A stretch of 64,000 bases of DNA, taken from positions 34,899,872-34,963,871 of the forward strand of contig VZDJ01000782.1 of NCBI GenBank assembly GCA_008694505.1, read 5' to 3'. The position numbers and the translations under genes were made by a program. How positions within the stretch are numbered: the first letter of the stretch is position 1; every line of letters starts with the position of its first letter. The DNA is from Cyanoderma ruficeps (taxonomy: Eukaryota > Chordata > Aves > Passeriformes > Timaliidae). The notes beneath the pieces are model-generated. The model saw only the letters and a list, made by a program, of their open reading frames with translations, was not told the origin of the DNA and searched no databases. Below, piece by piece: positions 50,111 through 64,000 of this stretch.

Positions 50111-51525
50111 ACATTTAGGAAGAAAGGTAAAGGGAGTTATGTTGGCATAAGGAAGTCCTTTTCACTTATCCTTCAAGCTTTTTGTCTTGTTCAGACTTTT
50201 TTCTTCTTTTTAAATTTTGGAATTTTCTATAGGAAATAATTTGTTCTAAATAACTAGAGTTTTTAAAGCATAGCTCTATGATTTAAAACCTTCAGATCTC
50301 TTCTTCTATGTCAATTCAAGTGTACACAGTTGTCACATTAGTCAGAGTCAAAAAAATTGTATGTATTCTAGCAGTATGTTGTTGAATGTATAAATCTTGC
50401 TTAATTTGTTAACAATCTAACCCCCAGCACATACTGGAATGCTATATACAGAGAAAGTGTTCTTAATTTTCAACTCTTTCTCTTCAGTTCTTAATCTGGC
50501 ATGACCAGCATGCTGAACCCTTGAAATTTGGGGATTTTAAAGAATATGACAGGGCTTGCTGGCCCATGGAGTCAGCTTATCCTTTTTTCTGTCTTATTGA
50601 TGGCAGTGCCTTGAAATCTGTAGAGAACTGATCTATAAAAGTCTGTGTAGCGGGTTATTTAGGCAGCTATTTATATCTATATTTATTAAACTTGTATCTG
50701 CTTTCCAAGCCTTAAGGCATTTTTACATCTTTGAAATCATAATCAAAATAAGTTACTGCCATAGTGGCAGGCACTCTGTGTTCAAGTAATCACCAATTGT
50801 TGCTACAAGAGGGCAAAATGCTGCCATAACAAGTATTTTAAAACCCTAAGGAACATGTTTATTAACCGTTAATTCAACGTAAGGCTGAATATGTTAGAAT
50901 ATCATATGCTCAGTTGTTTGAAGACCCAGAAATTCTGAAAGATCTGAATCAGAAACATACTCTAAATGCTTACTATATAAGCCTTAAGCAAGATTAATAA
51001 GTTAATTATTGGCAGCAATAAGGTATCTGCCAATTTCAGATGTCAACAAGAATACATTAAAAAACTTCTCTTTTAGCTGCCCGGTGTGTAACTTTTCTGG
51101 AACCAAAACTCATTCCAATATACTAGATTTGCAGGACAAGAAACTTGATCTGTTTTGATCCTGAGCTGAGATGTCTTTGTATGAGCTGTAATTACTGCTG
51201 TTGGTTGTGGGATTAACAAATAATAAGGAGCACTTCTTTTCTCAGGTAGGATGTCTTGTCTGTTTAGGATAAGGGGCATCAGTGCTTACTACATTTGAAA
51301 AGGAAACCTCTAGTATATTTTTCACAGGTGTCCATGGACTAGGTTAACCTGATAACATCGAAAGCCTTTTATATCAAATGATGTAGTTGTGCAAGGCACT
51401 CATTTCTAGTTTGACTCTCCAGTGTGTATAGCAGACATCAGATGTGATCAAGAACTTGTATATATGAAATTGATAGATAACTAATTATATTTGATATCAT
51501 AATTAAAATGTGTTGCTGTTAATAG

Positions 51526-51544
51526 CTATAATAATAATAATAAT
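51526..51544. repeat. ATA trinucleotide microsatellite
   Basis: About six perfect ata/aat units ending in atgg. Confidence 0.88.
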
Positions 51545-54500
51545 GGATCAGATTAAACAAGGACATTGACAGAATGAATTCTTGAGAAGACAGTAAAGGG
51601 GAGAAAAATTCTCTGTTACTCTCAACAAATGTAAGAAAAAGTTTGGAACCTTGATCTATCTTCAAGTAATGTTTAGTCTTAAATCATTAAGAAATAGGTT
51701 AGAGAACAGGGAAAAGTTGAAAAAAGTTGAAAGCATTCAGAGTGAGAGAGAGAAAACTGTATAGAGCACAAAAAAGTTCCTGTTGCTGAAGACTGAGTGC
51801 TCTATTGGTCTAGAGAGCACAGCAGACGTTCTTGGGATTTTGAGTTATCTTGAGTTATCTAAGCAAGTTCAAAGAAATGGGAGGGTTTTACCCTCCATGT
51901 GTATCTTTCCTAAAGTAGATGAAATTTTTTGGCATGATACAGTGAATCTGCTAGGTTAATTTCCTCAGACTGTTTAAAGTAGTGCATTTTTCTCAGATGT
52001 GTCACAAGCAATCCCATCAAAATCTGCCTGAATGGATTTGTTTTAAATCATAAATACTTGTGTTATATATAGTAAATGTTCAAGAACCTTGAAGAAAAAG
52101 AAGGTCATGGCCTTCTGAGTACTCACAACTCCTCAACTAAATATGAGTCTTGAAATGTTTGTTTTGGGCAGTCTCACATATGAGGTCTCATCACTTGGTT
52201 TATCTCATTGCCATCTCTCTGTCTATCTTAGCAGCTTGACTTCTCTTTTTAAAAATTGTGTTTCTTCCTGGCACCCTGCCAGTTATTTTGGTTTCTCTTT
52301 GCCATCTCATTCTTAGTTTTGGTGACAGCTGTTTATTTTGCTCTTAAATATTTTGCCCTTCTGCTTTTATGTTGTTTTTATTGTACAGTTAATACAAGCA
52401 TCTTGGGAGAGTGGAGAAGGAAGTTCATATAAATAAATAATTGCAGTTAAATGCAGAGTACTGCCTAGCAACAAAATGCAGTGGAATATGTCTCTCCTGC
52501 TAGAAGGTGGGCCTTTTCTTTGATAAATCAGTGAAATGTTTGGAGGACTCCCCCTGTGCTCAGGAAGGAGTGGAACATTTGAAGAAAGCCTCCTTCTGCT
52601 GTTTTCTTATCTGTTAATGAATGCATTTTGTGGACTGTGCAAGTGAGCTGTGCCAGGAATGCAAATAAGTATCTTCTCTGGGAAGGCTGTTATTTCTAAT
52701 GCCTTATTTTTGCAGCTGCAGCAACAGGGGGTAACCAGCAGGTACTGGTTACAGGTATTTCGGTTGGTGTCTCTCAAAGGAGGAGACCAAAGATGCTTGA
52801 ATTGTTTGGCCATTAGCTGGGAACATGTTTCCCCTTACACCTTCAACTTTTATCATAGAAAGTCTTTTAAGAACTCAACTTACTTAACTTGGCTAAGCCT
52901 TACAATGACAGATTGCAGTGCTCAATTTTGGTGCCTTGAGGTCAGCTGAGGTATTCTTCACATGAGAGGGCTGTGTGCTCAGTCAGGGACACAGACACCA
53001 GCATGCCTGCTTTGCTTCCTTAGGCAGCTGGATGTCCTGGAGAGAGAAGGATTTGTGCTTATCATCTGGCTAGTTTTTCTGCATGGGAAAATGCCTTCCT
53101 TCACCAGAGCTGCAGACTTGAACTCCTTCTTCAAGTACACCATGCAATCTTCACTTTCTTACCAAGTATAAAAAACGCAGCCTATAGACAGCATTTTTAT
53201 TCAATATCCCTCTTGTTAATGTTTTCCTTCCGGACATGACACTTGGGTCCTGTTCCCCTCTCTGGCTCAGAAGTTACAAACTTGTACCACCTTGAAGAAA
53301 GTTTTACTGATTTGTCTCTAGAATGCCAAAGCATAGGAGGTGCTCAACCTGTTGGGCTGATACTGTTCCATTTCACATTGCTCCTTTAAGTAGTAGTAAA
53401 TGGGTATAAGCACAAGTATTAATCCAACTGCAGAGCAATAAGAAAGGTGTTGTACCCATTGGTTAGATTACATATTGGCTAAAATGGAGTGATCTGGCTT
53501 CATAACTGCTTCAGGGAATGGTTAAGTTATTTTTAGGTAGGAGCAGAAAGTAGCATATGGGCCTCTACTGTTGTCACTGAAAAAACATAGCTTGAATTTG
53601 GTTGTTTTCCAGGTTAAATCATTTACTGTCAAGAGCTTTCCACAGAAACCTGCCAACTGTTGCACTGCAGACAGGTGTGTTATTTGTATAATCCCACTAA
53701 ATTTTCAAAATGATAAAAAATTGCTCCTCTGATGTTTTTCCTTATTCACAATAAATTTCTTTATAGTTAATGTATATGTTAGAAATAAATGGCGGTTACA
53801 ATCACATTAAACAAGCCCTAAGTTACAGAGGGGGCATTATACAGCAAAACAAACTGCAAGTCCTAGGGTTGTTCTGAGTGTCTGAGTTCAAATCCTTAGG
53901 ACCTGAGAAGACTTGGTATCATGTGAGGAAAATTATTCAAGTTTTTAATAACTGAAAAAGACATTAAATATCAAAGATATGCTTGTATAATGCAACTTTA
54001 AATCTCAAATATTTTTGTGGTGTCTCTTTCTGTTTAAAAAAGAAATTGCCCACGTCAAACAATTAAGAATTCATCAATAAGTGCATTTGGTAATGCCATT
54101 TTCTGGAAAACCCGAATGTATGCAAAGACTAGAAAATGAAATATGAAAATGCATTATTTGGAAGATGAGATATGCCTGTTATTCCCCAGGGATTTTACTG
54201 TTGCTGATTGTTCAGGTCATGAGCAGCTATACAGATCATTGAGGTGTCATGAAATTTTGTTTCCAAGAGGAGGAGAATTTACTATTCCTAGTTTCTCCCA
54301 GTCAATAATTTCACATTATGCAACATGATTCCTCTCTTTCCTACCTCATTCTACTTCAGGCTTCTGATCAACTGCACAATGACCTCCACAGACTCTTTAA
54401 AGTTTTCCAAGGCTACACTCATCTTCCTGAAAATCTGCTTCAAGATTCAGCTCTCCTACTTTCCACTTCCATGCAGTATTTCCAGGGGGAGATTTCTGTT

Positions 54501-57043
54501 CTGAGATGTTCTGTTTAGTTGGTTACCACCTACATGTGTTGTAGCTTTTCAAGACTGCTCTTTCAGAGTCGAGTATGTTGTTCTCAGACTCTTAAAGAAA
54601 TATTCTTCTGACGTCTGTAATGAAAAGTTCTTCTCAGGCTCCTCTCAGTCCATCCAGCTCTGGTGCTGACACATTGCTTGAGGATGCTCCATGATACCTT
54701 GTATGCTTAATCTTGAGATCAGTGCTTGCCATTTTAGGACTTCTTAATTTTTCTTCTCTAATGGAAATGTCACTTGTCCATTGAGAACCTGGCTCTCAAT
54801 GTGCTAATGTCTCTGTTACTTTCTATACCATCTTATTTCTGTGTTTCTTCATTTTTCAAGAGTTGCCTTAAAATCCATGAAACGTAACTTTTGTTCTAGG
54901 TCCACTTAATTTGAAATCAGTTCAATATTCTGAAGTTCTTTGCATCCTTTGAGACATCCAGCTTAAAATAGCAATAAATATTAAATTAGGCTACATAGTT
55001 CTGAAGGTTTTTCCGTCTTGTTCTCTTCTCTAGTATATCAGAGTTGATGGATGGGCTTTACATGGTCTGACAGGTTACTACCTGCTGCCTGCACTTGAGA
55101 AAGAGGGAGTACTGAAAACTGAGTGGAACTTTGGAGTGGCTGCTTGCAGTGCAGGGATTTTTTTTAAAAATGTGTTTAAAATTAATTTTAACTCTGATTA
55201 TCACGTTTAACTGTAGGCTGTGGAGGGAAGTAGGCACCCCTGGAGGACAGCACTCAGGTGCCTGTAGAAGGATGATGTGGTTTGCCCTCTGCTACAGTGT
55301 TCCCCATTGAATACAGAGGGAGCTTGGGCTGACTGTCTTGGAATTTAATGATTCACTTGTTGTCCCTGGCTCAGGTGTGTAGAATGTCTGCTCCAGATTC
55401 CTAGTCCCGACAGAAATAGCTGCATTATAATATCAAACCAACCTGGTTGAATGTGGTGAGGGGAGTGAATGTAGGGAGTAAGACTTTCTCACATGCTCTG
55501 TGAAGGAGTTTTATGGCTCATGGAGATGCCCTGTGAATTGTTCTGCAATAAAGTGTATTTCAGGGCTGTTTGGGATTGCAGGAGACTGATACTGATCTGT
55601 GTTGCTTTTCGTAAAGCAGAAAACATTGGCACAGATACACTCAAATTATGCTGCTATTTTGAAATCAATGTGCTTTAGAATCAATGTGCGTGAAAAGTAA
55701 CTAACTTTTGAAAGAGAATCATGATTTTACAGGCAAAAAGGAAATCACAACAAATGCATCAAATCTATTTCTGCATTTAAGTGTATATGTATTCAAATCA
55801 CAAGCATGTGATTAATTATATACTGTTCTTTAAAAATCACCTGGGTGGCAGATGTGACTGAAAGAAAATGACAGAACAAATTTAGATGAGATCATCTTGA
55901 ATATAGAAATTTATTGTGCTAAATTTGTTTTAATTTCCTAGTTATAATAAATTTTGGTATCTGCTCAACACTATATAAATATTTTTTGTGCATAGATTTC
56001 TATTAAACTTTTTTTTTCCTTGTAACTAGAGCAAAAAAGTATGAGCACTCTGACCCTCTTAGCCAAGCAAACCCCAAAAAATTCTTTTGGAAGGTAAAAA
56101 TGTTCATATTCATGTGATTTAAGAGCTATAAAAATGTCTTCCTACTAGGAAGAAAAATAGTCTTTCATTCCTATTTCCATAGTTTCTACTGTGCAGTGAA
56201 TTTTGAGTTTGCAGATGTGGCTGGCTTCTTCTGGACTTCATTAATTACCCATAATGAATTAATTATGTTAATAATATAATTTGCTTGATATGATTAGTGT
56301 AGATTGAAGATTAATGTAGATCATGCCAGCAGAGTATGTCACTCATTCTTGCAAATCATCCAATTACCGGTAGCTTCAGTTTACCTAAAGTAGATTTATC
56401 AGACAGACATCCAGTCTTCATTAGGGAACATTAGGTGATGGAGTGTTCCCAGCACCTCTTCTGGAGGCTGGTCACGCTGTGGTCTCTGGCTTGTGCCCAC
56501 TGCTGCTGTTACTGCAGGTGCATAAGCTGAAAATGAAAAGTCAATAGTTCCAGCAGAGATGTCTGCAGTAAACTAATCAGCACCGGCTGGATTGAGATGT
56601 CCGGCTGGTATTTTGTAGAGAGAGTTTTTCTAAATTGCTTGTTGTCAGAGTAAATACCAACAAAAATTGTCCTGAGGAGGATAGCAGACAGTTTTGTCCT
56701 GCTCTTTGCCATGGTTTAGCAGGGTATTTCAAAGTCCTGGTCTGTCCCCATTACCTTTTCCAAATAACCATCTTAATAGTTGATGTGAGTAAAATTCCTA
56801 CCTTGACTCATGAACCTGCCAATGTGGAGTTCAGAGGGAGCATGTACAGCAAGGAAAGAGGTATTTTTAAAGAACCTAAACCATCAGATAGCTTTTTTTT
56901 CCTCCCAAAGTTTGTGTTAAATACTTCTCTGGCTTTGTTAGATTAAGACAAGGAGATAAGTATTTTTTGGACTCTAAATACTGCATGTTTTCTTTTCCCC
57001 AGGTAGGAGTCACTATTTGGAAACACTCAAGTAACACCCCTCC

Positions 57044-57062
57044 CTCACACACACACACACAC
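57044..57062. repeat. Short CA microsatellite
   Basis: An (AC)9-type run after tccctc. Short, perfect, intronic. Confidence 0.88.
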
Positions 57063-60000
57063 CTTACACTGGATATTTGTAAGGATTTCAGCTATAGTGT
57101 AACAAGATCAAAAAGTCTGTGTGTGTCTCTTTTATGACCTGTGTCTTGCATTAAGTATACTTGACAAATTGCTCTGAATAATTTAATCCATTATGTCTTG
57201 ATTTAGCTGCAGCTCTTGAAAGATTTATTTTAATATAGACTACTTCACATTATGTTTTTAAAAGATTCCTTTTTCCTAAAATCACAGATGTGGTTTTAAA
57301 ATTAATTGTTGGACTTTCCTTGGTTTTAATAAAATAATGAACATACATATCCTTAAAACTATTATTAAAATGTGTCGGTAGTTTGGGAAAAGAATAGGCT
57401 GAAGAGATGTCAGGGTTTTTTTATTAGATGTGGTTCAGTTCGTTAAAATGTTTCTATTTCTGCTTCTTTGGTTATAAGAAAAGAGGGTAGTAATGCACCC
57501 CATAAGCAAGTTTAGGGTTTTTTTTTCACATATGAAGTAGGTAAACTAGGACATTCAGTTGACTGTTGTGATTTACCCAAGTGGTATGTCACATGGCAGA
57601 AAATGTATCTGAACAGATGAAAGAAGCAATTGGATTATAAAAGTTAACTGGCGGAAGAAGCAAATATTTTAGAAGATATTTTGACTTTGCAGCTTCCTTT
57701 GATTTTCCACTTTTGAATTTTGCATCAGCATGAACAATTTTTGGTGTGCCTATACATTGCTGAGATAAAACGTCCTGATGAAATTATTTTTATTAATTTT
57801 GAATTATGTTTTTTGAATGTAATGCAAACTATGAAAATAGAAGCTTTGAATGATTGAGGAGCTCAGTTCTCCTCTGTATTTGACTTGTGCTTCTCTTCTC
57901 AGCCTTAGTGTGCATGAAGCTGGAGCCCTGAATGCCCTGTCTGCTCATCTTTGCTTTTAGTGTTGCTGCTGGCAGATCACCTCTGATAACCTTCACTCAA
58001 AACCTAACCATTTGTTTGATCAGGAAACTCACATTTTTATGTACTTTTCAGTATTTAACTGGAAAGTAATTGAAGACCTTTTCATGTAAGTTTAAAAATT
58101 ATCAAATGAAAGAGTGCAGGGCATCAGTGCTATATATACTGGCTTTAGCACTCTTTTTAAAGAGAGGAAGACAAATATTTTTTAAATATTTGGGTAGTTG
58201 CCTTTCAGTGAAGTCAACAGCTCCTGACTCCCTTACTAGCCCCTGAGTATCTTTAAAATCAGATCAATTACTATGCATTAATTTTGTGCTTTCAGACTGT
58301 GGCTGGTCACCTGCGTGGGTCAGGAAAAGCATTTTGCTCTGTACACAGTTAGCTAGGTAGATTCTGGTAAGCTATAAAATTTTCAAACACAACAGTTTTT
58401 ATTGTTTTTAAAGAATCTTGTTTAAACACATTTTAAACTTTCTGAGGCAGTGTCTTGATTTCAGTGGAAATTTCAGACATCTAGCCGAGTCCACATCTGA
58501 CCAGTTCAAGTGTCTGAATTGCTGAGATGAGCCACCTCTCCAGTCCTCAGGGACTGACTTCTGAGCTGTTCAGGCTACTTTTAGTGTAAATGTATTAAAG
58601 ACTGTGAGGTTGTCAGGAGGGAGCCAATATATGTGTGAGGAGTAGACATGTACCAAAGGCAGAGAAATACCTGGCACATCAAAGCAGATGGGTAAGGTCA
58701 GTTGGGCCAACCAAGCTCATTACTTTTTGGACCCCCTGAAAAGTGTTTATTTGCTTCTTTTGCTTTATGGTACTGGTGAATTAGAAGTACACTTGAGAGA
58801 CAACAGGGAAAGCATAGTGTGCAATTCAGACTTTATTTTGTCTTTTGCTTTACAAAACAAATAGATTTTTTTTCAGGCTGGATTTTTTCAGTGTTAAGTA
58901 ATTTGTTTATTGTGCTACACTTAGGCATGGTCTCAATGGAACTCCTGAGCCTCAGACTTTCTCCCTGTCTTGTACTGCTTCTACAGAAGCATCCAATAAC
59001 CAGCAGTAGTCAAGAAGACACCTTTCTTGGACAAACATTTGCCCCTGAGGTACTGGACTTTGCACATCCAGCAGCTCAGTGCCTACAGCCCCTTAGACCT
59101 CATACTTCCTGAATGATCATGTTTTTCCTGTTTAGCATCACCACTCCCTGGGCCAGTACCACTGAAGTCTCTTCTGGTATTTGCGAAGTTTGCAGCTAAA
59201 GTTAAATAGTTAATTCTATTACACTAAAAAGCTAAGCATGATCTCTGTGTTTGGGAATAGATGCAGAGAACATCCCTGATAATCCAGTGTTTCAAGGTGA
59301 TTTCTGTTTCTCCTCAGTTCCTCAAAGGGTTCCCACAGCAGTCTGAGGGAGTGGTCTAGTCCTTTTGGTAATTCTTGTTTTTATGCTTTGTTTTTCCCCG
59401 AAGAAGCTGTGCTGGTGTGCTGTCTTTCTTTGTATCTCTTTTCTGTTGTTGGTTGTGAATTGACACTTGGAGTACCTTTCAACCCTTAGCATTTATAACC
59501 AGCTCATCTGGGGCATCAGCTGATGTCTCTCATAACCTAATGAACTGTTTTGTGACGAAGTTTTATCCTTTACTAGGAAAAAGTAATAGATTGCTCTTCT
59601 CTACTGCGTGGGCCTTGTTGGGCATAAAAATTCATTTGTTATGATCAAATCTGTCTACAGCTTTTGAAAGCCATTGTGGATTGCATGTTAATTTTTCATT
59701 ACTTGATTTTAGAATACTATTCATTAGGCCAAAGGAAATAGGAACAGTGAAGCTGGATTATTAGTAAGGCTTAAGCAAAGGCTAGAATTTATGATAACTA
59801 AATGTATTTTCAGGCCATGTGTTCAAGTCACTTATAAATAAATATTTCCAGAGCTGGTAGGATCTGTGGCACATCACTTTTTCTCTTCAAATTGGAGGAA
59901 ATACATGACAGCTTCTTGGAAATCACATGTATGTTTGTATTCCTCAAAATAACCTATTCAGGGTGTCTTGTCAATAATTAGTTGAAATCTCCCTTATGAA

Positions 60001-61834
60001 CAGAGGAAGGGGAAAAAAAGAGGGAAAATAATTGAAGATATACCCGTAAAAGACATTCTAAGTATGCGGTCTTTTGTCAAACCAGAATGATCTTGAATGT
60101 TCTGTTTGCTTAATCTCCAGTTAAATCTCTCAGGGGGCTAAAGGACCCCACTGTAAAATATGTATTCTATGAAGAACTTTAGAGATCTGTTGTTACTGCC
60201 TGATGGGGTGGAATACATAGTGTAATAAAACCTAGTGATAGCAAAGTATTCTAATGAATGAAGTTCTAGAAGTCTGGCCTTTTATTTTACACTGGTGCTG
60301 GTGGTTATGTGCTTTTACTGGATCATGGTCATCCAAAAGACTTTACAGACAAGACACATCTTTACTGAAACACAGAAAGAGGTTTAATATGTATTAATAG
60401 AAATTATAAGATAGGCAGTGAAAGAAACACCAATATCTACGGTTGAAAGTATAGTGGGAGAGAAAAGAGAATTTCAGTAGGCCAAATTTCAAGCTGGACT
60501 TTGTGTGGATGATGAGGAAAAATTTGTCTTCTTTTATGAAGAAACTCAGAAGATCTTACTTAAGTGGCTGCAAGGATTTTGCTTGTGACATACATCTTAT
60601 CTGAAATGCACTGCCCCCAGCAGCAGAGTGCTTCCAGTGCTGTGTACTGGGAGGTTGATTCAGTTCCAATTCAGAGGCAAGAATAATACCTCCTGAGTAG
60701 TTACTGTGGTTTTGTGCAGCAGATGTGTGCTTTACAGAGGCATTTGAGCTAATGATCCGCTGCAGCTCTGCTTTAAAATTGTGATATTTGCAAGGATAGC
60801 AGGGTTTGATGGTGCTGTGTGCTCACAGGCCTATTATAGTAAGATGTAATGTCTTAAAAAGCACATGTGGTTTAAAAAAAATGGGATGGAAATGGAAGGA
60901 AATGTTCTTATGTAATTAGCCTAAGTATATATTCAGCTGTTATCATACCTCTAAAATGCTGTGTGTAGCTGCACTGGAAATATTTGTGGGTTGTACAGGG
61001 CTGGATAAGAAGCTGTGCTTTGGCTAATATTTAAGCAGATGATCTGAGCTGTGACTCATGTTTCGAGCAGTGGTATGTGGTGCCCGTAGTGTGCACAGGC
61101 TCATGAATGCCTTCATTCATCCCATCTGTTGGGATGGCACTGTGCCCACAGAGAAGTGGATTGGTCCCTTTCCTGGAAGCGTAGTGCCAGACTGTTATGA
61201 GTTTGGATGGCAAGCTTATCTAACATTGCAAACACCATCTCTGCTGCAGGAAAGCCCTTCTCCGTGTTAGGACTGAGGCATTAATACCTCAGTCCCTGTA
61301 CCCTGGAGAATATTTGACATGAAAGAAACTGCTGTAACACAGCAGAAGGAGGAAGGCTGCCCATCCCTCAGCACAGCAGGAGACTGAGAGGAAGTATCTG
61401 ATGGCTTGTTGCAGGGCAGAATTGCCTAGAGACAGCCCTAGACAGCTGTTGCAGTCAGGCAAGGGCAGATGGTGTTGGGCAGTGGAACAGATCAGATGGA
61501 TCTCTTCACAGTATCTCCTAGATGCTTGTTAATGGAATTAGCCCAAAAGGCATTAACTTGAAAGGCTGTCTCATGTCCTGCATTGAACTGCGCAGAGTAC
61601 TTGCAGAAAATTCTGAAGTTCAATTAAAAAAGTAGATGGTTTTCCTGTAAAGTTCTGTGGGTTAAGTGAGCATAATTTTAAGATGAATTTGGTTATTTGC
61701 AGATGAGAAAAAAAATACTGCTTTTGCATCACTTTCGTCTAACATGGGTGACTTGCACCTCAGATCCATCAGCAGATGATGCTGATGCTCAAATTCTAAG
61801 CTCTGAATTTCATTTCCATCTATATAACATGGCT

Positions 61835-61912
61835 AACATCCCTGTCCACAGCACTGGGAACTAGATGATCTTTAAAGGTCCATTCCAACCTAAACCTTAG
61901 CATGATTTTACA
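61835..61912 (+). mobile_element. Short CR1 LINE 3' tail
   Basis: A minimal CR1 3' end in plus orientation: gaactagatgatctttaaag, then gtccattccaacctaaacct. This matches the common CR1 tail (ctagatgatctttaaggtcccttccaacc). Upstream identity fades within about 25 bp, so only the extreme 3' end is recognisable. Confidence 0.8.
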
Positions 61913-63737
61913 ACCAAGGACAAAAATAAGATGAGTTCAAAAATTCTGAACACTTCGGGGCTTTTGGAGTTAAGGTCCTACTCAAAATTTTTCATGTTTA
62001 CTTTTAGAATTTTTAGCACTGACAATGCATGTATTTTTTTAAAGCTCTTTGGCTTATGATATTTTGAGACATTATAGTATTGCCCATTTCCTCTCAACAT
62101 GAAGTATAGTAGTTTGATGGTTGTAGAGGAAAATGAGGTTTTGATCTATTCTTGTGACTTGTATGGCTTAAGAATCAAAGTAAAAAGTACTTATCTTAAA
62201 TACATTACAAAATTGCTACAGCTGGCTATAAAGTGCTTGGCTTAGTCCTCCTAATGCGGATTATTAATTGACATATAGTGAAGCAAATTCCCTAAAATAA
62301 ATGTTGTAGTGCCTTTCTAGTCAATAGAGATATATACTTGAAGCCTTTAGAACAAGCTCCTGTTCAAGTAGTTGAAGCTGAACTTTTTCAAGGTACTTGT
62401 TTTTATCCCTGGGTTATATGTGGAATTTGAATTAGTAGGCTTGATTTACTAGATCCCCTAAAACAGTGTAGGAAGAAATTATATATTTGATTTAGGCAGA
62501 CTGAATCCCAGTCAGTGCACCTTGGGGAAGTGCACAGTATCAAAGTATTTTTGCTTGGAGCTGGTGCCAAGGTGAAGGGCAGAATTAACCATCTTTTAAT
62601 GTGCACATTAAAGTTAATCTGAAAGACAAAAGTGCATTTTGCGATGCAGTTTTGCTGGCTATTAACATTATAGGGCTGTAATAAGGTGGATTTTTTTAAG
62701 AATCTTTCTAAATGCTGTTTATCTTTTAAGAAGCAATGGCATTGAGCCTGTAAAACTCATTAATTCCCATTTTTTTGTGCGTGTGGATGAACTCTGTTAT
62801 GTTTTTGGATGTTCAATTGTTCAGCGTTAGTTCTCTTTGCACTTTTACTTTCCTACCTCTCCCGATAAGGAAAATTTGCTGCAATGTGTGAGGTGCTTTT
62901 ATTGACTTCAGCTGTTGTCTTTAGAGAGCGTGTGTGTCTGTTCATCATGTCAGATGAATAACTGAGCTGGCTGATGGCTGTGTCAGCAAGCTAAGTCCCT
63001 CTTCCGTGTCCGTAATTCTCCAGTTCTAAACACACTTGACAGTTAGCTGGTGACCTTAGGAAGTCTTTTCATCTCTGACTCCACAAGCGGTAGCGTGACT
63101 ACTGGAACAATGTTTTGGCAAGAATAGTAATAGCTTAAACCACACTGAGTTTAAAAGCAAACATCTAAACGCATTTGTCCAAATGACAAAGATGAGACAC
63201 AGTTCATGAAGTCTCACGCACAGCTGCAGTGACTGGGACATGAACAGCCATTCTTTGGTTTATCTTCTGGTTTCCAAATAATTTTCCCCAGATCTTTTTT
63301 GTTTAAGTACCAGAAACTGATGTCTAATATTTAAGTGGATGCCAGGAGCTGGTGAAACTGATGATAACACATTTCTTTATGTACAGTAAAGATGTTTTTT
63401 TCCATCCATCAGCAAAACCTCCCAGCATTTTTAAGAAGATCATGGTCTAATGCATCATAAATGCAAAAAGACAAAATGAAATATTGTCAGATTTTTGGTG
63501 GGCAGGGTAGTCTTCTAGAACTGAGGGATTCTCTTGTTCTGCTGAGAGCAACCTGGATATGTGGGTGAATCTGGTGCTCATCCTACGCTCCTCACTTGGA
63601 GCTTAGCAATCTTTTGCTGCACATTTGTTGTCACTTGAAGAAGACAGTTCTGGGGATAGCAGGAGGGAATGAGGGTTTTGATAAGGTAGAAGAGGCTGAT
63701 ACAAAACAAACCCAATACTTCTCTGTGGTATGTTCCT

Positions 63738-63807
63738 CCTTTTTTGTTTGTTTATGTGTTTGTGTGGTTTTGTTTGTTTTGTTTTGTGTTTCTTGTTTGT
63801 TTTTTTG
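63738..63807. repeat. TTTG-rich simple repeat
   Basis: Units of tttgt/gttttg with minor interruptions. It explains the Phe/Cys/Val-rich frames seen on the + strand and the Lys/Thr-rich frame on the - strand around 63600-63920. Confidence 0.88.
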
Positions 63808-64000
63808 CTAGGGAGAGTGAGGGATGGCGTGCAGCAGTCATACTTTGGACCAGATTCTTTGCAAGAATTGTATTCCATTTTGATTAAAAAGTTGAGCAAG
63901 GCTTCCAGGACAGTGTTTCTGTAGCCCCTTCACTCCAACCCATTTTCCAACAGGAAAATGCGAACAGTTTTCTCCAGCAGAGCCTTGCCTCTGCAGCCTT

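Larger units (their letters stand above)
36979..64000 (+). other. GPR158: GPR158 intron downstream of exon C (3' end outside window)
   Basis: Begins with a strong gtaagt donor and runs to the window end without the next exon. Every tgggc occurrence was checked by eye for the expected Arg-Trp-Ala-Arg codons and none fits. It contains CR1 pieces at 41225-41327, 43461-43620, 49658-50110 and 61835-61912, a purine tract at 47059-47103, a TAA tract near 51527, a CA tract near 57044, and a TTTG-rich tract near 63738. An antisense exon-like segment at 45629-45790 is described separately. Nothing else is supported in 37000-41200, 50150-57000 or 57100-61800. Confidence 0.8.

Noticed and set aside
63596..63924. 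Frames on both strands near the window end
   Set aside because: They run through a TTTG-rich simple repeat; the composition explains the absence of stops.
36979..64000. The next GPR158 exon (end of TM2 and TM3)
   Set aside because: No sequence encoding the expected Arg-Trp-Ala-Arg motif was found when every tgggc was checked, so it is taken to lie outside the window.
1..64000. Prokaryotic features, CRISPR, phage, endogenous retrovirus or a gene cluster
   Set aside because: There are no operon-like long ORFs, no ribosome-binding pattern, no regularly spaced repeats, and no LTR pair or retroviral domains; the window is vertebrate intron.

Overview
The window is vertebrate nuclear DNA, almost certainly avian. 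It is AT-rich and gene-poor, and its only recognisable interspersed repeats are sparse, mostly degraded CR1 LINE fragments, the usual picture in birds. No bacterial operon, rRNA, tRNA, CRISPR array, CpG island or recognisable endogenous retrovirus was seen.

One protein-coding gene is supported. Three short internal exons on the + strand (12223-12325, 19566-19783, 36910-36978) have canonical AG/GT borders and compatible phases. Together they encode about 130 contiguous residues that match GPR158, the orphan class C GPCR now described as a metabotropic glycine receptor. They cover the EGF-like/cysteine-rich stalk, transmembrane helix 1 and most of transmembrane helix 2. The first exon of the gene, the ligand-binding Cache domain, the other transmembrane helices and the long cytoplasmic tail are outside the window. 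The whole 64 kb therefore appears to be the interior of one long gene: more than 12.2 kb of upstream intron, introns of 7,240 and 17,131 bp between the exons, and more than 27 kb of downstream intron.

The introns hold about seven CR1 pieces. They include a rearranged minus-strand copy with a reverse-transcriptase fragment (4244-4836), two adjacent 3' ends (16879-17300), and one well-preserved plus-strand 3' end with a visible frameshift and a stop (49658-50110). They also hold microsatellites, homopolymer runs, and three single-base Ns, each in or beside a T run.

The most interesting unexplained signals are three. A 72-bp frame-neutral exon-like segment with good splice sites lies upstream of the first GPR158 exon (5917-5988). 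A 162-bp antisense exon-like segment sits inside the longest minus-strand ORF (45629-45790). An approximately 15-bp hairpin lies at 35904-35961. None can be confirmed from one sequence alone; RNA and comparative data would settle them.
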